Of a stretch of 64,000 nucleotides of DNA, positions 11,614-21,924 are shown piece after piece. The stretch spans positions 1 through 64,000 of the forward strand of contig QCHG01000002.1 in NCBI GenBank assembly GCA_003278045.1, given 5' to 3'. Made by a program: the position numbers and the translations under genes. Origin of the DNA: Prochlorococcus sp. AG-402-A04. GTDB taxonomy: Bacteria > Cyanobacteriota > Cyanobacteriia > PCC-6307 > Cyanobiaceae. The notes under the pieces are model-generated. The model searched no databases. It was not told where the DNA came from and saw nothing but the letters and a program-made list of their open reading frames with translations. The stretch's first letter is position 1; every line of letters starts with the position of its first letter.

Positions 11614-12072
11614 TTATTTATTTAAGACTTTTATATTATCATTTTTATCATTTCTTACCCACTTTTTTTGGGTTGTATTTTTATTATTTCTACCAATATT
11701 AAAAAAATTTGAAGGTCTAGTGAAATCAGAAAATACCAGTTTTATTGACTCTAATATTTTCAAAAAGTTATTTTTAAACTCCAAAAAGGTAATTAATTTT
11801 TTCTTTTCGTTATCTGTCAATTGGTACCATCTAGATAAAAAAAGCTCTACTAGATAAAAAACAACTAATACTGTTAAAAAAAGGAAAATTACAAAAAATG
11901 ATTCATCTAGTGTTTTATGTTTAATTATTAATATCAAACCTATTAATAAATTTAAAAAAGCTTTTATTAAGTCTTTGGGTTTACCTAGCTCAAGATAAAT
12001 TATCGGTACAGTTAGAAAAATGATCCCAACCAAAATATAAAAAGTTCCCAAATAAAATATCAAACTATTCAT
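11614..12072 (-). CDS. Small membrane protein, possibly Ycf66-like
   Basis: TM-rich N-terminus followed by a polar tail; family assignment tentative. Confidence 0.5.
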   Translation of the reverse strand: MNSLIFYLGTFYILVGIIFLTVPIIYLELGKPKDLIKAFLNLLIGLILIIKHKTLDESFFVIFLFLTVLVVFYLVELFLSRWYQLTDNEKKKLITFLEFKNNFLKILESIKLVFSDFTRPSNFFNIGRNNKNTTQKKWVRNDKNDNIKVLNK

Positions 12073-12142
12073 TAAATTAACTGCTTAATTAAATTATAAG
12101 AGTTGATATCAAGAAAAAACTATCTATCAGAATTTCCTTAAG

Positions 12143-12224
12143 TGCGGTCGGGGAGACTTGAACTCCCACACCCGAAGATACGAGTACCTAAAACTCGCGC
12201 GTCTACCAATTCCGCCACGACCGC
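12143..12224 (-). tRNA. tRNA-Leu (anticodon UAG)
   Basis: Minus strand GCGGTCGTGGCGGAATTGGTAGACGCGCGAGTTTTAGGTACTCG...GGGAGTTCAAGTCTCCCCGACCGCA; acceptor stem GCGGTCG/CGACCGC, loop TTTAGGT, long variable arm; CCA not encoded. Confidence 0.97.
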
Positions 12225-12381
12225 TCAAATAAAATAATAATTGAAAGAGGTTTATTTTAAAAATTTTTTTTCTTAAGATGATTAATTTGACACATTAAAA
12301 TAGAATTGAAAATCTTCTAAAAGAAATTTTTTATATTTAAGCATGCAATCATCTTAAAATATTAGTTATATTATTTAAAGA

Positions 12382-13413
12382 ATAAAAGAAACGATTTCAA
12401 ACTTAACCAGTAAAAATACAACGAAAAATACTAATTCTTCAAAAACATTTAATTGGCAAAAAGAGATTAAAAATTACGTAGATCCGCCAAGTTTTTGGAA
12501 TCCAACATTAGGTTTATTTTTTGGCGGTTATTTTCTTGCGTTTCTTAGCATATGGCAATGGTATAGAGGTGTTTGGCCTTTACCTTTACTTGTAGCCACT
12601 GCTTTTTTAGCTTTACATATTGAAGGTACTGTTATTCATGATGCCTGTCATAAAGCTGCTCATCCAGTTCCATGGATAAATCAAGCAATGGGGCATGGCT
12701 CAGCTATTCTATTAGGATTTAGCTTCCCAGTTTTTACGAGAGTTCATTTACAACATCATATTCACGTAAATCACCCCAAAAATGATCCAGATCATATTGT
12801 CAGTACTTTTGGTCCAATTTGGCTAATTGCTCCAAGATTTTTTTATCATGAGGTGTTTTTCTTTCAAAGAAAACTCTGGCGAAGATATGAATTACTACAA
12901 TGGGGAATTGAAAGATCCATATTCCTGACAATTATCTTGGCAGGTTTGAAATTCGACTTTATGAATTTAATTTATAATTTATGGTTTGGCCCAGCATTAA
13001 TGGTAGGAGTCACTTTAGGAATATTTTTTGATTATTTACCCCATAGACCATTTCGATCTAGAAATAAATGGATAAATTCTCGAGTTTATCCAAGCAAATT
13101 TATGAATTTATTAATAATGGGACAAAATTACCATCTCATTCATCACCTATGGCCTTCGATTCCTTGGTTTGAATACAAAATAGCTTATGAAAAAACTAAG
13201 CCTTTATTGGATAAAAAAGGCTCCCCTCAAAGGGTTGGGATATTTGAAAGTAAAGAAGACATTTTTAACTTTATTTATGATTTATTAATAGGTGTAAGGA
13301 GTCATAGCAAAAAGAGGGGGAAAATAAGAAAAATCATAAATTTATATCCAGGCTTTAAGATAAAAAAATCTTTATTAAAGCTAGTCAACAAAACATTTAT
13401 TGGAAGCAACTAA
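12382..13413 (+). CDS. crtR: Beta-carotene hydroxylase (fatty acid hydroxylase family); no canonical start codon found
   Basis: Frame open from 12379 after TAA at 12376; HDACHKAAH, HLQHHIHVNHPKNDPDH, HLIHHLWPSIP histidine boxes; listed ORF start at 12688 omits the first box. Confidence 0.85.
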   Translation: MKETISNLTSKNTTKNTNSSKTFNWQKEIKNYVDPPSFWNPTLGLFFGGYFLAFLSIWQWYRGVWPLPLLVATAFLALHIEGTVIHDACHKAAHPVPWINQAMGHGSAILLGFSFPVFTRVHLQHHIHVNHPKNDPDHIVSTFGPIWLIAPRFFYHEVFFFQRKLWRRYELLQWGIERSIFLTIILAGLKFDFMNLIYNLWFGPALMVGVTLGIFFDYLPHRPFRSRNKWINSRVYPSKFMNLLIMGQNYHLIHHLWPSIPWFEYKIAYEKTKPLLDKKGSPQRVGIFESKEDIFNFIYDLLIGVRSHSKKRGKIRKIINLYPGFKIKKSLLKLVNKTFIGSN

Positions 13414-13418
13414 CCTTC

Positions 13419-13712
13419 TCATTCATTAATAATTTTTGGTACTTTAAAATATTTATCTTCTCTCGATGGGCCCAATTCTAGAAGTTCTTCATTGCAATCA
13501 GAATTTTTCTTTTCGTCTTTTCTAAATACATTTACAACCTCTATAGCTCTCGTTGTACAGGGGACATCATCTGTATCAATTTTTTCAAGTTGTCTTATAT
13601 AATCCAATATCTTTTCTAATTGTTGTGCATGATTATTAATTTCATTCTCGTTAAGTTCTAATCTCGCTAAATGAGCAACTTTTTTTACTTCCTCTTTAGT
13701 TATTTTTGTCAT
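13419..13712 (-). CDS. gatC: Aspartyl/glutamyl-tRNA(Asn/Gln) amidotransferase subunit C
   Basis: ITKEEVKKVAHLARLELNENEIN...LEKILDYIRQLEKIDTDDV. Confidence 0.95.
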   Translation of the reverse strand: MTKITKEEVKKVAHLARLELNENEINNHAQQLEKILDYIRQLEKIDTDDVPCTTRAIEVVNVFRKDEKKNSDCNEELLELGPSREDKYFKVPKIINE

Positions 13713-13882
13713 ACATTTAATATCTTTCTTATTAAATAATAGTTTATTAAGAACAACTTATTTACATATCCTTTGAATTTCAAATAATTTAAAAAATAAT
13801 CACATTTTTTTGAAAATCAATATCAATTATTAGCCTTAATTATTTTTCTCAGCTAAATATGTTATTAGATAGATATTGAAAA

Positions 13883-14467
13883 ATAGAAGAAGAAGTCTTT
13901 CCAAAAAATTTTTTTTATCGGCACTCCAAACTTGTTGCTCCTGATTTAATAGGCTGTTACCTCATAAAAAAAAATAATGAGATAGATCAAGTTAAAGGGG
14001 TTATTGTTGAAACTGAAGCTTATTCACAGGAAGAAGAGGCCTGTCACGGCTACCGCAAAATGACTGAATCAAACAAATCATTATTTGGCAAACCTGGCAC
14101 ATTTTATATTTACAAATCTTATGGCATTCATCATTGTTTAAACATAGTTACTGATAAAGAAAATTTTGCGAGTGGTGTTTTGATAAGATCAGTTTTTATC
14201 TCTAATAAAAATGAAAGATTAGCTTCTGGACCTGGCCTAGTAACAAAAACATTCAGTATAGACATTTCATTAAATTCACTTGAAGTTCTTAATAACAAAT
14301 CTTTATGGATTTCTCCACGAGACTCCACTCTAGAAGAAAAAGATCTTATTCAAACTACGAGAATTGGCATATCAAAGGCAAAAAATATAAAATGGCGTTG
14401 GTATCTCAAAAATAGTAGGAGTGTAAGTAAAAGATTAAAAGGTGATAGAACACCTAAATTTCATTAA
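13883..14467 (+). CDS. 3-methyladenine-DNA glycosylase (AAG/MPG family); start ambiguous, in-frame TGA at 13877-13879
   Basis: Frame reads FPKNFFYRHSKLVAPDLIGCYLIKKNNEIDQVKGVIVETEAYSQEEEACHGYRKMTESN...GPGLVTKTF; catalytic-type VETEAY lies upstream of the first in-frame ATG (14060). Confidence 0.82.
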   Translation: MEEEVFPKNFFYRHSKLVAPDLIGCYLIKKNNEIDQVKGVIVETEAYSQEEEACHGYRKMTESNKSLFGKPGTFYIYKSYGIHHCLNIVTDKENFASGVLIRSVFISNKNERLASGPGLVTKTFSIDISLNSLEVLNNKSLWISPRDSTLEEKDLIQTTRIGISKAKNIKWRWYLKNSRSVSKRLKGDRTPKFH

Positions 14468-14488
14468 TCATTTATCTTTTTAAGCGTA

Positions 14489-15505
14489 ATGCAAATTTGG
14501 CCTCATAAACATATCCACACACTAGCTAATTTTTCAATTAAAGATTATGAGTCAGTATTTGAATTAGCTAATAGATTTGATGCACTAAAGAATGCAGGAA
14601 CAAAAAAGATACCGGCCTTACAAGGGACTTTGGTAACGTCTTTATTTTTTGAAGCTAGTACAAGAACAAAAAATAGTTTTGAGCTTGCAGCAAAAAGACT
14701 TTCTGCTGATGTCCAAACGTTTGCGCCATCCTCCAGCTCTTTAACAAAAGGCGAAACAATAATTGATACGGCCATAACTTATTCTGCTATGGGGGCAGAT
14801 ACATTAGTTATCAGACATTCATCAAGTTACATAACCTTTGAGATCGCAAAAAAACTTGATGCAATAAATGCCAAGACTTCGGTTCTTAATGCAGGAGATG
14901 GATTACATAGTCACCCCAGCCAAGGATTGCTTGACATCTATACATTGATAAAATTCTTTTCCCAAAAAACACTGAATCCAGAGGTTTTAAATTCCAAAAA
15001 AATTTTAATAATTGGCGACGTTAATCATTCAAGGGTTGCCAGGTCAAATCTTTGGGCTTTGAGTGCATTCGGCGCCGATATAATCTTATGTGGTCCTAAG
15101 ACATTAATACCTGATGAATTTATAAATTTTTTAAAAACCCCCGCGCCAAATCAAACAGAAGATCCTATTAAATCAAGAGGTTCCATAACAATTTCTAGAT
15201 CATTAGAAGAATCAATAAAAATTGCAGATGCGATTATTGTTTTAAGACTCCAGAAAGAGAGAATGATGGAAAATTTACTAAGTAGCATTGATACATATAG
15301 TTTGGATTATGGCTTAACTCCAGAGAAATTATCTTTAAATAAAAAAGAAATTCCAATTCTACATCCCGGTCCCATTAACAGAGATATTGAAATTAGCAGC
15401 AAAGTGGTAGATGAATATCCTAATTGCTTAATTAATAATCAAGTTGCAAATGGTATCCCCATAAGAATGGCTTTGCTTTATCTATTACAGAAACACAACA
15501 AGTAA
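14489..15505 (+). CDS. pyrB: Aspartate carbamoyltransferase catalytic subunit
   Basis: [44 protein letters not shown]. Confidence 0.96.
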   Translation: MQIWPHKHIHTLANFSIKDYESVFELANRFDALKNAGTKKIPALQGTLVTSLFFEASTRTKNSFELAAKRLSADVQTFAPSSSSLTKGETIIDTAITYSAMGADTLVIRHSSSYITFEIAKKLDAINAKTSVLNAGDGLHSHPSQGLLDIYTLIKFFSQKTLNPEVLNSKKILIIGDVNHSRVARSNLWALSAFGADIILCGPKTLIPDEFINFLKTPAPNQTEDPIKSRGSITISRSLEESIKIADAIIVLRLQKERMMENLLSSIDTYSLDYGLTPEKLSLNKKEIPILHPGPINRDIEISSKVVDEYPNCLINNQVANGIPIRMALLYLLQKHNK

Positions 15506-15507
15506 AT

Positions 15508-15849
15508 TTATAGCAACTTAAGACTTTCTGTAAAGAAACCATAAAATAATCCTAATCTTAAAGAATCTAATAAAAGTACTAAAAATTTCTTTTTCCTTTC
15601 AAATCTAAAATTTCTTCTCAAAACGATTAAAAATTCAATAAAAACTACAGATAAAAAAGCGGCTACTGGATCCATGAGTTCCACAACGGCACTTACCATA
15701 CCAAGAGAACTTCCAAAAAAGTATCCGATTAAAAGTGTAATCAACGATATTGAATATCTTCGCCATGGATTATTAGCCCAAATACTTATCGTCTGAATAT
15801 TTTCCACAATTTTTAGCTGAAATTTTGTCTTTTGAGGTTTAACAACCAT
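15508..15849 (-). CDS. DUF565/Ycf20-like membrane protein
   Basis: WRRYSISLITLLIGYFFGSSLGMVSAVVELMDPVAA, matches remembered Ycf20-type proteins. Confidence 0.7.
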   Translation of the reverse strand: MVVKPQKTKFQLKIVENIQTISIWANNPWRRYSISLITLLIGYFFGSSLGMVSAVVELMDPVAAFLSVVFIEFLIVLRRNFRFERKKKFLVLLLDSLRLGLFYGFFTESLKLL

Positions 15850-15860
15850 TTTGCATTAAA

Positions 15861-16061
15861 CTAAGCCGCTTCTGAGTTTGATTGAATTTTAGTATTTCCT
15901 TCTATTAATTCAAGTAATGCTTCCAACTGAGCCATTAATCCTCTTAATTCACCTGGCTCAGGGAAAAGGTCATCTTCTTTTATTCCTAAATGCATTTCTC
16001 TTAGCTCTTGCCTTAAATAGCGTATGTGACTAATGACTTGCTCTCTTTTGGTTTGAGACAT
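15861..16061 (-). CDS. Conserved cyanobacterial hypothetical protein
   Basis: 66-aa ORF in the same orientation as the DUF565-like gene. Confidence 0.6.
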   Translation of the reverse strand: MSQTKREQVISHIRYLRQELREMHLGIKEDDLFPEPGELRGLMAQLEALLELIEGNTKIQSNSEAA

Positions 16062-16262
16062 GATATAAATTTTTAGATTTATTTTAAGAAAGAATATTTT
16101 TGAAAAGGAGAGTTTGCATATTTATGACTGAGAATGAAGATAAATGACCTAACAACAATTTGAAAAGATTTTGAAAATTGAAAATTATCATATCCTTGAA
16201 AATATGTACTTAATTTTATATCAATTTTAAATAATTACTTGAGGCTTTATTATTAGAGTATA

Positions 16263-16499
16263 TTGACTTTACTCAATATGAAATTCATTTCTGAAAATAA
16301 AATAAGTGAGGAACTAGTAAATTCTTTTGATGAAGAAATGACATTTGAGCTCGCTAAAAGGCTAGAGGAGGATAATTATAATACTCCATTTGATGGTTTA
16401 AAAGACTGGCACTTACTGAGGGCTCTTGCAATAAATAGGCCTGAATTAACGACTAATTATACCCATCTCCTCGATCAGGAACCTTTCGATGAAAACTAA
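16263..16499 (+). CDS. DUF2555-like conserved cyanobacterial protein
   Basis: FELAKRLEEDNYNTPFDGLKDWHLLRALAINRPEL; probable start at the second Met (16278). Confidence 0.7.
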   Translation: MTLLNMKFISENKISEELVNSFDEEMTFELAKRLEEDNYNTPFDGLKDWHLLRALAINRPELTTNYTHLLDQEPFDEN

Positions 16500-17745
16500 A
16501 AGTACGGACTCAAAAATAAAGGTTCTTTTATTAATAACTGGAAGTATTGCAGCTGTAAGAATTCCATTATTAGTTAGCCAATTAGCGAAAGAAAATTATG
16601 AAATAAGATGCGTTTTATCAAAAAATGCAGAAAAATTAATAAAGCCTCTTTCTCTTTCTATTTTAAGTAGAAACTCGTGCATTTTAGAAAATGATCAATG
16701 GTCTGATGGTCAATCAACACCTCTTCACATAGAACTAAGTAATTGGGCTGATATTTTAATCATCGCCCCTTTAACAGCGACAACATTAGCAAAATGGGTA
16801 ACTGGAAATGCAGAGGGATTGATCCCAAGCATCTTAATAGCAAATATAAAGCCCATTATTGTTGCACCAGCAATGAATACACAAATGTGGCTAAATAAAG
16901 CTGTCCAAAAAAATTATGAGAATTTACAGAATTACGAAAATGTTTTGTCTTTGCAACCAAGTGAAGGCCTCTTAGCATGTGATGCTATTGGCATCGGTAA
17001 GATACCTCCTAATGATCTAATCCAATTAGCTCTTGAATTTATAGCTTCACATAAACAAAATGAATATCGCAAAGATTTACTTAATAAAGAAATTTTAATA
17101 ACTGGGGGGTGTACCTCAGAGAAAATTGACGCGGCAAGACATGTTACTAACAAAAGTTCTGGAGCTATGGGCCTACTTCTCTCTCAAGTAGCGAGGTTCA
17201 GAGGAGCACAAGTAAAATATGTTCATGGTCCTCTTAAAATCGATAAGAATCTTACTGATGGAATAAAAAGATATGAAATTGAAACTAGTGTTGATTTAAT
17301 TAGGGCACTTAATAATGAAATATCAAATTGCGATTATTTTTTCATGAACGCAGCAGTATCTGATTTCAAAATAACCTCTGATACTTCAGCTAAAATTCCA
17401 AAAAATCAAATTAATGCTCATTTGAATAAAAACTTTGAGCTAGTCCCAGATATTTTAAAAACAGTTAGTAAATCAAAAAAAGATAACCAAGTTTTTGTTG
17501 GCTTTTGTGCTTTTACAGGATCTATAGAAGAAGCACGAATGACAATTAAAGAGAAGATTATCCAAAAGGGTTGTGATTATCTATTCGCAAATCCAATTGA
17601 TCTTGAAGGCCAAGGATTTGGCTTTTTGGCACAAAATGAAGGTTGGTTATTCGATACTAATAATACGGAACACTACATTAACAAAACATCAAAAATTGAT
17701 TTAGCAAATAAATTAATAACCCAAATTATTTCATTAAAAAAATAA
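16489..17745 (+). CDS. coaBC: Phosphopantothenoylcysteine decarboxylase / phosphopantothenate-cysteine ligase
   Basis: LLITGSIAAVRIP, IAPAMNTQMW-type motif, ITGGCTSEKIDAARHVTNKSSGAMG. Confidence 0.93.
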   Translation: MKTKSTDSKIKVLLLITGSIAAVRIPLLVSQLAKENYEIRCVLSKNAEKLIKPLSLSILSRNSCILENDQWSDGQSTPLHIELSNWADILIIAPLTATTLAKWVTGNAEGLIPSILIANIKPIIVAPAMNTQMWLNKAVQKNYENLQNYENVLSLQPSEGLLACDAIGIGKIPPNDLIQLALEFIASHKQNEYRKDLLNKEILITGGCTSEKIDAARHVTNKSSGAMGLLLSQVARFRGAQVKYVHGPLKIDKNLTDGIKRYEIETSVDLIRALNNEISNCDYFFMNAAVSDFKITSDTSAKIPKNQINAHLNKNFELVPDILKTVSKSKKDNQVFVGFCAFTGSIEEARMTIKEKIIQKGCDYLFANPIDLEGQGFGFLAQNEGWLFDTNNTEHYINKTSKIDLANKLITQIISLKK

Positions 17746-17962
17746 AAAAAAATTTTTTAATTTGTATTTTTTTGTAATCTTAATCATTAAAAATAATGTG
17801 ATAGCTTAAAATAATTCCAGTTTTTTAAAATCTAAAAAGCTACGGGTTGTTTCGAGGATTTAATAGTCCTATCTTTTATGGTCCTTTCCCTTGTAATATC
17901 CGTACTGAACTTATTAGATGACCTTTAATCTATCGTCACAGAACTTTACTGCAACTTTAATT

Positions 17963-18757
17963 ATGAGAATTCGTTCTTTCTTAGCTTTTGTTATTTCAAT
18001 TTGTATAACTTTTGCTTTCGTACCTGTTAAAACATTTGCTTTTTCTGAAAGAGGAAATGCACAATTCACAGATGTAGTTAACACAGGAAAAGCTAATGAT
18101 TGCCCTACATTAGACTCATCTCTTGTCGGATCAATATCTTTAGGGAATGGAGATAGCCTTAAAGGAATATGCATGCATCCAACAGAAGTATATGTAAAAG
18201 TGCCAGGGACAAAACGAAAAGCTGCAGAATTTGTTTCTACAAAAATTATTAGTCCTAGAAATAACACCACAGTGACAGAAGTTTATGGAGATATAGATTC
18301 AGGAACTTTCACTGAAAAAGGTGGTATTGATTTTCAACTTATTACTGTATTAACTCCTGGTGGTTTAGAGGTGCCATTTGCATTCTCAGCAAAAGATCTT
18401 ACAGCTGATTTACCTTCATCAATTGAGCCAGGCACTGAGGTTAGTGGTTCAACATTTACACCTAACTACAGAACTGGTGACTTTCTAGATCCTAAGGCAA
18501 GAGCTAAAAATACTGGTGTTGAATATGCTCAAGGTTTAGTTGCATTAGGAGGCGATGACGAAGAACTTGCAAAAGAAAATATTAAAGTTGATGTAAACGG
18601 TACTGGCGTTATTACTCTTTCAATCAACAATGTAGATTCTGACACAGACGAATTTGCTGGTACTTTTGAAGCAATCCAACCTTCAGATACAGATATGGGT
18701 TCAAAGGATCCACTTGATGTAAAAATAATTGGGGAGCTTTACGGAAGAAAGGCATAA
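17963..18757 (+). CDS. psbO: Photosystem II manganese-stabilizing polypeptide
   Basis: Signal peptide MRIRSFLAFVISICITFAF...; NDCPTLDSSLVGSISLGNGDSLKGICMHPTEVYVK. Confidence 0.95.
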   Translation: MRIRSFLAFVISICITFAFVPVKTFAFSERGNAQFTDVVNTGKANDCPTLDSSLVGSISLGNGDSLKGICMHPTEVYVKVPGTKRKAAEFVSTKIISPRNNTTVTEVYGDIDSGTFTEKGGIDFQLITVLTPGGLEVPFAFSAKDLTADLPSSIEPGTEVSGSTFTPNYRTGDFLDPKARAKNTGVEYAQGLVALGGDDEELAKENIKVDVNGTGVITLSINNVDSDTDEFAGTFEAIQPSDTDMGSKDPLDVKIIGELYGRKA

Positions 18758-18771
18758 ATCCTACTCAAGAG

Positions 18772-18801
18772 AAAAAGGGGGTTAAACCCCTCTTTTTTTT
18801 T
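18772..18801 (+). terminator. Rho-independent terminator after psbO
   Basis: AGGGG GTTAAA CCCCT hairpin followed by a T run. Confidence 0.85.
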
Positions 18802-18828
18802 CAAAATTTTTCTTTATCAATTTTAAAA

Positions 18829-20004
18829 ATGGAATTACAACAAAAAACTAAAACAGATACTAATGGACTAATACCGCCTTATGGAGGGGAACTAAAAAAT
18901 TTAATTATCAAAGATAAAAACCTTAAAAATGAACTTATTTCTAAAGCAACTTATGAGTTTGAATGTAGCGAGAGAAATGCATGCGATGTAGAACTTTTGA
19001 TGGTTGGAGCTTTTTCTCCATTGGAAGGTTTTATGGATGAAAATAACTACAATTCGGTCATTAAAAATAATAGAAATACAGGCGGGTTGCTTTTTGGCTT
19101 GCCTATTATATTTGATTCAAATAATGAAAAAGTAAAAACTGGTGAGACAATATTACTTACCTATAAAAAACAAAAAATAGCAGTTTTAGAAGTTAGCTCT
19201 AAATGGGAGCCTGACAAATCCTTAGAAGCTGAACTTTGTTATGGTACTAATTCTTTAGATCATCCAGCTGTTAAGATGATTTTTAATGAGAGAGGTAGAT
19301 TTTATATAGGAGGAAGAGTTTATGGTTTCGAACTACCAATTAGAGAATTCCCCTGCAAAACCCCTGAAGAAGTTAGATCTACACTGCCATCAAATCATGA
19401 TGTAGTTGCATTTCAATGCAGAAATCCAATTCATAGAGCACATTATGAATTATTTACTAATGCCTTACTTTCAGATAATGTCTCCTCTAACTCAGTTGTT
19501 TTAGTTCATCCAACTTGTGGGCCAACTCAACAAGATGATATTCCTGGAAAAGTTAGATATTTGACCTATAAAGAATTAGAAGAGGAAATATCTGATAAAA
19601 GAATAAAATGGGCTTTTTTACCTTATTCAATGCATATGGCAGGGCCAAGAGAAGCCCTTCAACACATGATAATAAGAAGAAATTATGGCTGCACCCACTT
19701 TATTATTGGTAGAGATATGGCTGGTTGTAAGTCATCGTCAACTGGTGAAGATTTTTATGGTCCATATGATGCCCAAAATTTTGCGAATAAGTGTGCAGAT
19801 GAATTAATGATGCAAACTGTTCCTTCAAAAAATTTAGTTTATACGCAGGAAAAAGGATATATAACAGCTGAAGAAGCCAAAGAATCTAATTATGAAATTA
19901 TGAAACTTAGTGGTACGGAATTTAGAAAGAAATTGAGGAATGGCGAACCAATTCCTGAATGGTTTGCATTCAAAAGTGTAGTAGATGTTCTAAGACGCTC
20001 CTAA
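18829..20004 (+). CDS. sat: Sulfate adenylyltransferase
   Basis: VVAFQCRNPIHRAHYEL, LVHPTCGPTQQDDIPGKVRY, IIGRDMAGC. Confidence 0.96.
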   Translation: MELQQKTKTDTNGLIPPYGGELKNLIIKDKNLKNELISKATYEFECSERNACDVELLMVGAFSPLEGFMDENNYNSVIKNNRNTGGLLFGLPIIFDSNNEKVKTGETILLTYKKQKIAVLEVSSKWEPDKSLEAELCYGTNSLDHPAVKMIFNERGRFYIGGRVYGFELPIREFPCKTPEEVRSTLPSNHDVVAFQCRNPIHRAHYELFTNALLSDNVSSNSVVLVHPTCGPTQQDDIPGKVRYLTYKELEEEISDKRIKWAFLPYSMHMAGPREALQHMIIRRNYGCTHFIIGRDMAGCKSSSTGEDFYGPYDAQNFANKCADELMMQTVPSKNLVYTQEKGYITAEEAKESNYEIMKLSGTEFRKKLRNGEPIPEWFAFKSVVDVLRRS

Positions 20005-20050
20005 TATTGTTTTATTATTAGTATTATAGATTTATTAAAGATTTTTTATC

Positions 20051-21904
20051 GTGAACAAACGTTGGAGAAACGTAGGACTTTATGTCCTAGCTGTCATTAC
20101 TGTAATTTTTATTGGTACTTCAGTTTTTGATAAACCTAGTACTGAAAGTTCTACAAAGACTTTGAGATATAGTGATTTTATAGAGGCAGTTCAAGATAAA
20201 GAAATCAGTAGAGTCTTGATATCTCCAGATAATGCCACAGCTCAAGTAGTTGAAAATGATGGGAGCAGGTCTGAGGTCAATTTAGCCCCTGATAAAGATT
20301 TATTAAAAATTCTGACTGAGAATAATGTAGATATCGCTGTAACTCCTACAAAATTAGCCAATCCATGGCAACAGGCTTTAAGTAGCTTAATCTTCCCAAT
20401 ACTTTTAATTGGAGGCCTATTTTTTCTTTTCAGAAGATCCCAAAGTGGTAATGCTGGAGGTGGCAATCCTGCTATGAGTTTTGGCAAAAGCAAAGCTAGA
20501 CTTCAAATGGAACCATCTACTCAAGTAACCTTTTCAGATGTTGCTGGTGTAGAAGGTGCAAAATTAGAACTCACAGAAGTTGTAGATTTTCTTAAGAGCC
20601 CAGATAGATTTACAGCAGTTGGAGCAAAAATTCCAAAAGGAGTTCTTCTTGTTGGTCCTCCCGGTACTGGAAAAACATTGTTAGCTAAAGCAGTAGCCGG
20701 AGAAGCAGGTGTACCTTTTTTCTCAATATCTGGTTCAGAATTTGTAGAAATGTTTGTTGGGGTTGGAGCTAGTAGAGTTAGAGATCTTTTTGAACAAGCT
20801 AAAAAGAATGCTCCTTGTATTGTGTTTATTGACGAAATAGATGCAGTTGGAAGACAAAGAGGAGCTGGTATGGGCGGAGGAAATGATGAAAGAGAACAAA
20901 CATTAAATCAACTCTTAACCGAAATGGATGGTTTTGAGGGTAATTCAGGAATAATAATAGTTGCTGCAACCAACAGACCAGATGTTTTAGATTCAGCTTT
21001 AATGCGTCCCGGAAGATTCGATAGACAGGTAACAGTTGACCGACCAGATTATGCTGGAAGATTGCAGATATTAAATGTTCATGCAAAAGATAAAACTCTT
21101 TCAAAGGACGTTGACTTAGATAAAGTTGCCAGAAGAACACCAGGATTTACTGGTGCAGATTTAGCTAATCTTTTAAATGAAGCAGCAATACTAGCAGCTA
21201 GAAAAGATTTAGATAAAGTAAGTAACGATGAAGTAGGTGATGCCATTGAAAGAGTTATGGCTGGCCCAGAAAAGAAAGATAGAGTCATCAGTGATAAGAA
21301 AAAAGAATTAGTTGCTTATCACGAAGCTGGTCATGCACTCGTTGGAGCATTAATGCCTGATTATGATCCAGTAGCAAAAGTCTCAATCATTCCAAGAGGC
21401 CAAGCTGGGGGGCTAACCTTCTTTACTCCAAGTGAAGAAAGAATGGAATCAGGTCTTTACTCTCGTTCTTACCTTCAGAATCAAATGGCTGTAGCTCTGG
21501 GTGGAAGGGTTGCTGAAGAAATAGTCTATGGCGAAGAAGAGGTAACAACCGGAGCTTCAAATGATTTACAACAAGTTGCCAATGTAGCAAGACAAATGAT
21601 CACTAAATTCGGTATGAGTGACAAAATAGGTCCAGTCGCTCTAGGTCAATCTCAAGGTGGAATGTTTCTCGGAAGAGATATGAGTTCTACAAGAGACTTC
21701 TCTGAAGACACAGCAGCAACAATTGATGTAGAAGTTTCAGAACTTGTTGATGTTGCATATAAGAGAGCTACAAAAGTTTTAACAGACAATAGAACTGTTC
21801 TTGACGAAATGGCTCAAATGCTAATTGAAAGAGAAACTATAGATACTGAAGATATCCAAGACTTGCTCAACCGCTCAGAAGTAAAAGTCGCAAACTATAT
21901 TTAA
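20051..21904 (+). CDS. ftsH: ATP-dependent zinc metalloprotease FtsH (GTG start)
   Basis: [33 protein letters not shown] zinc motif. Confidence 0.97.
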   Translation: MNKRWRNVGLYVLAVITVIFIGTSVFDKPSTESSTKTLRYSDFIEAVQDKEISRVLISPDNATAQVVENDGSRSEVNLAPDKDLLKILTENNVDIAVTPTKLANPWQQALSSLIFPILLIGGLFFLFRRSQSGNAGGGNPAMSFGKSKARLQMEPSTQVTFSDVAGVEGAKLELTEVVDFLKSPDRFTAVGAKIPKGVLLVGPPGTGKTLLAKAVAGEAGVPFFSISGSEFVEMFVGVGASRVRDLFEQAKKNAPCIVFIDEIDAVGRQRGAGMGGGNDEREQTLNQLLTEMDGFEGNSGIIIVAATNRPDVLDSALMRPGRFDRQVTVDRPDYAGRLQILNVHAKDKTLSKDVDLDKVARRTPGFTGADLANLLNEAAILAARKDLDKVSNDEVGDAIERVMAGPEKKDRVISDKKKELVAYHEAGHALVGALMPDYDPVAKVSIIPRGQAGGLTFFTPSEERMESGLYSRSYLQNQMAVALGGRVAEEIVYGEEEVTTGASNDLQQVANVARQMITKFGMSDKIGPVALGQSQGGMFLGRDMSSTRDFSEDTAATIDVEVSELVDVAYKRATKVLTDNRTVLDEMAQMLIERETIDTEDIQDLLNRSEVKVANYI

Positions 21905-21924
21905 CGTGGTATTTTAAATTTTTA

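Noticed and set aside
17914-18270. Minus-strand 118-aa ORF over psbO
   Set aside because: Antisense to the psbO signal peptide and N-terminal domain; no motif
20242-21288. Three minus-strand ORFs (20242-20493, 20826-21140, 21079-21288) inside ftsH
   Set aside because: Fully antisense to a strongly conserved gene; composition reflects codon bias of the sense strand, no recognisable motifs
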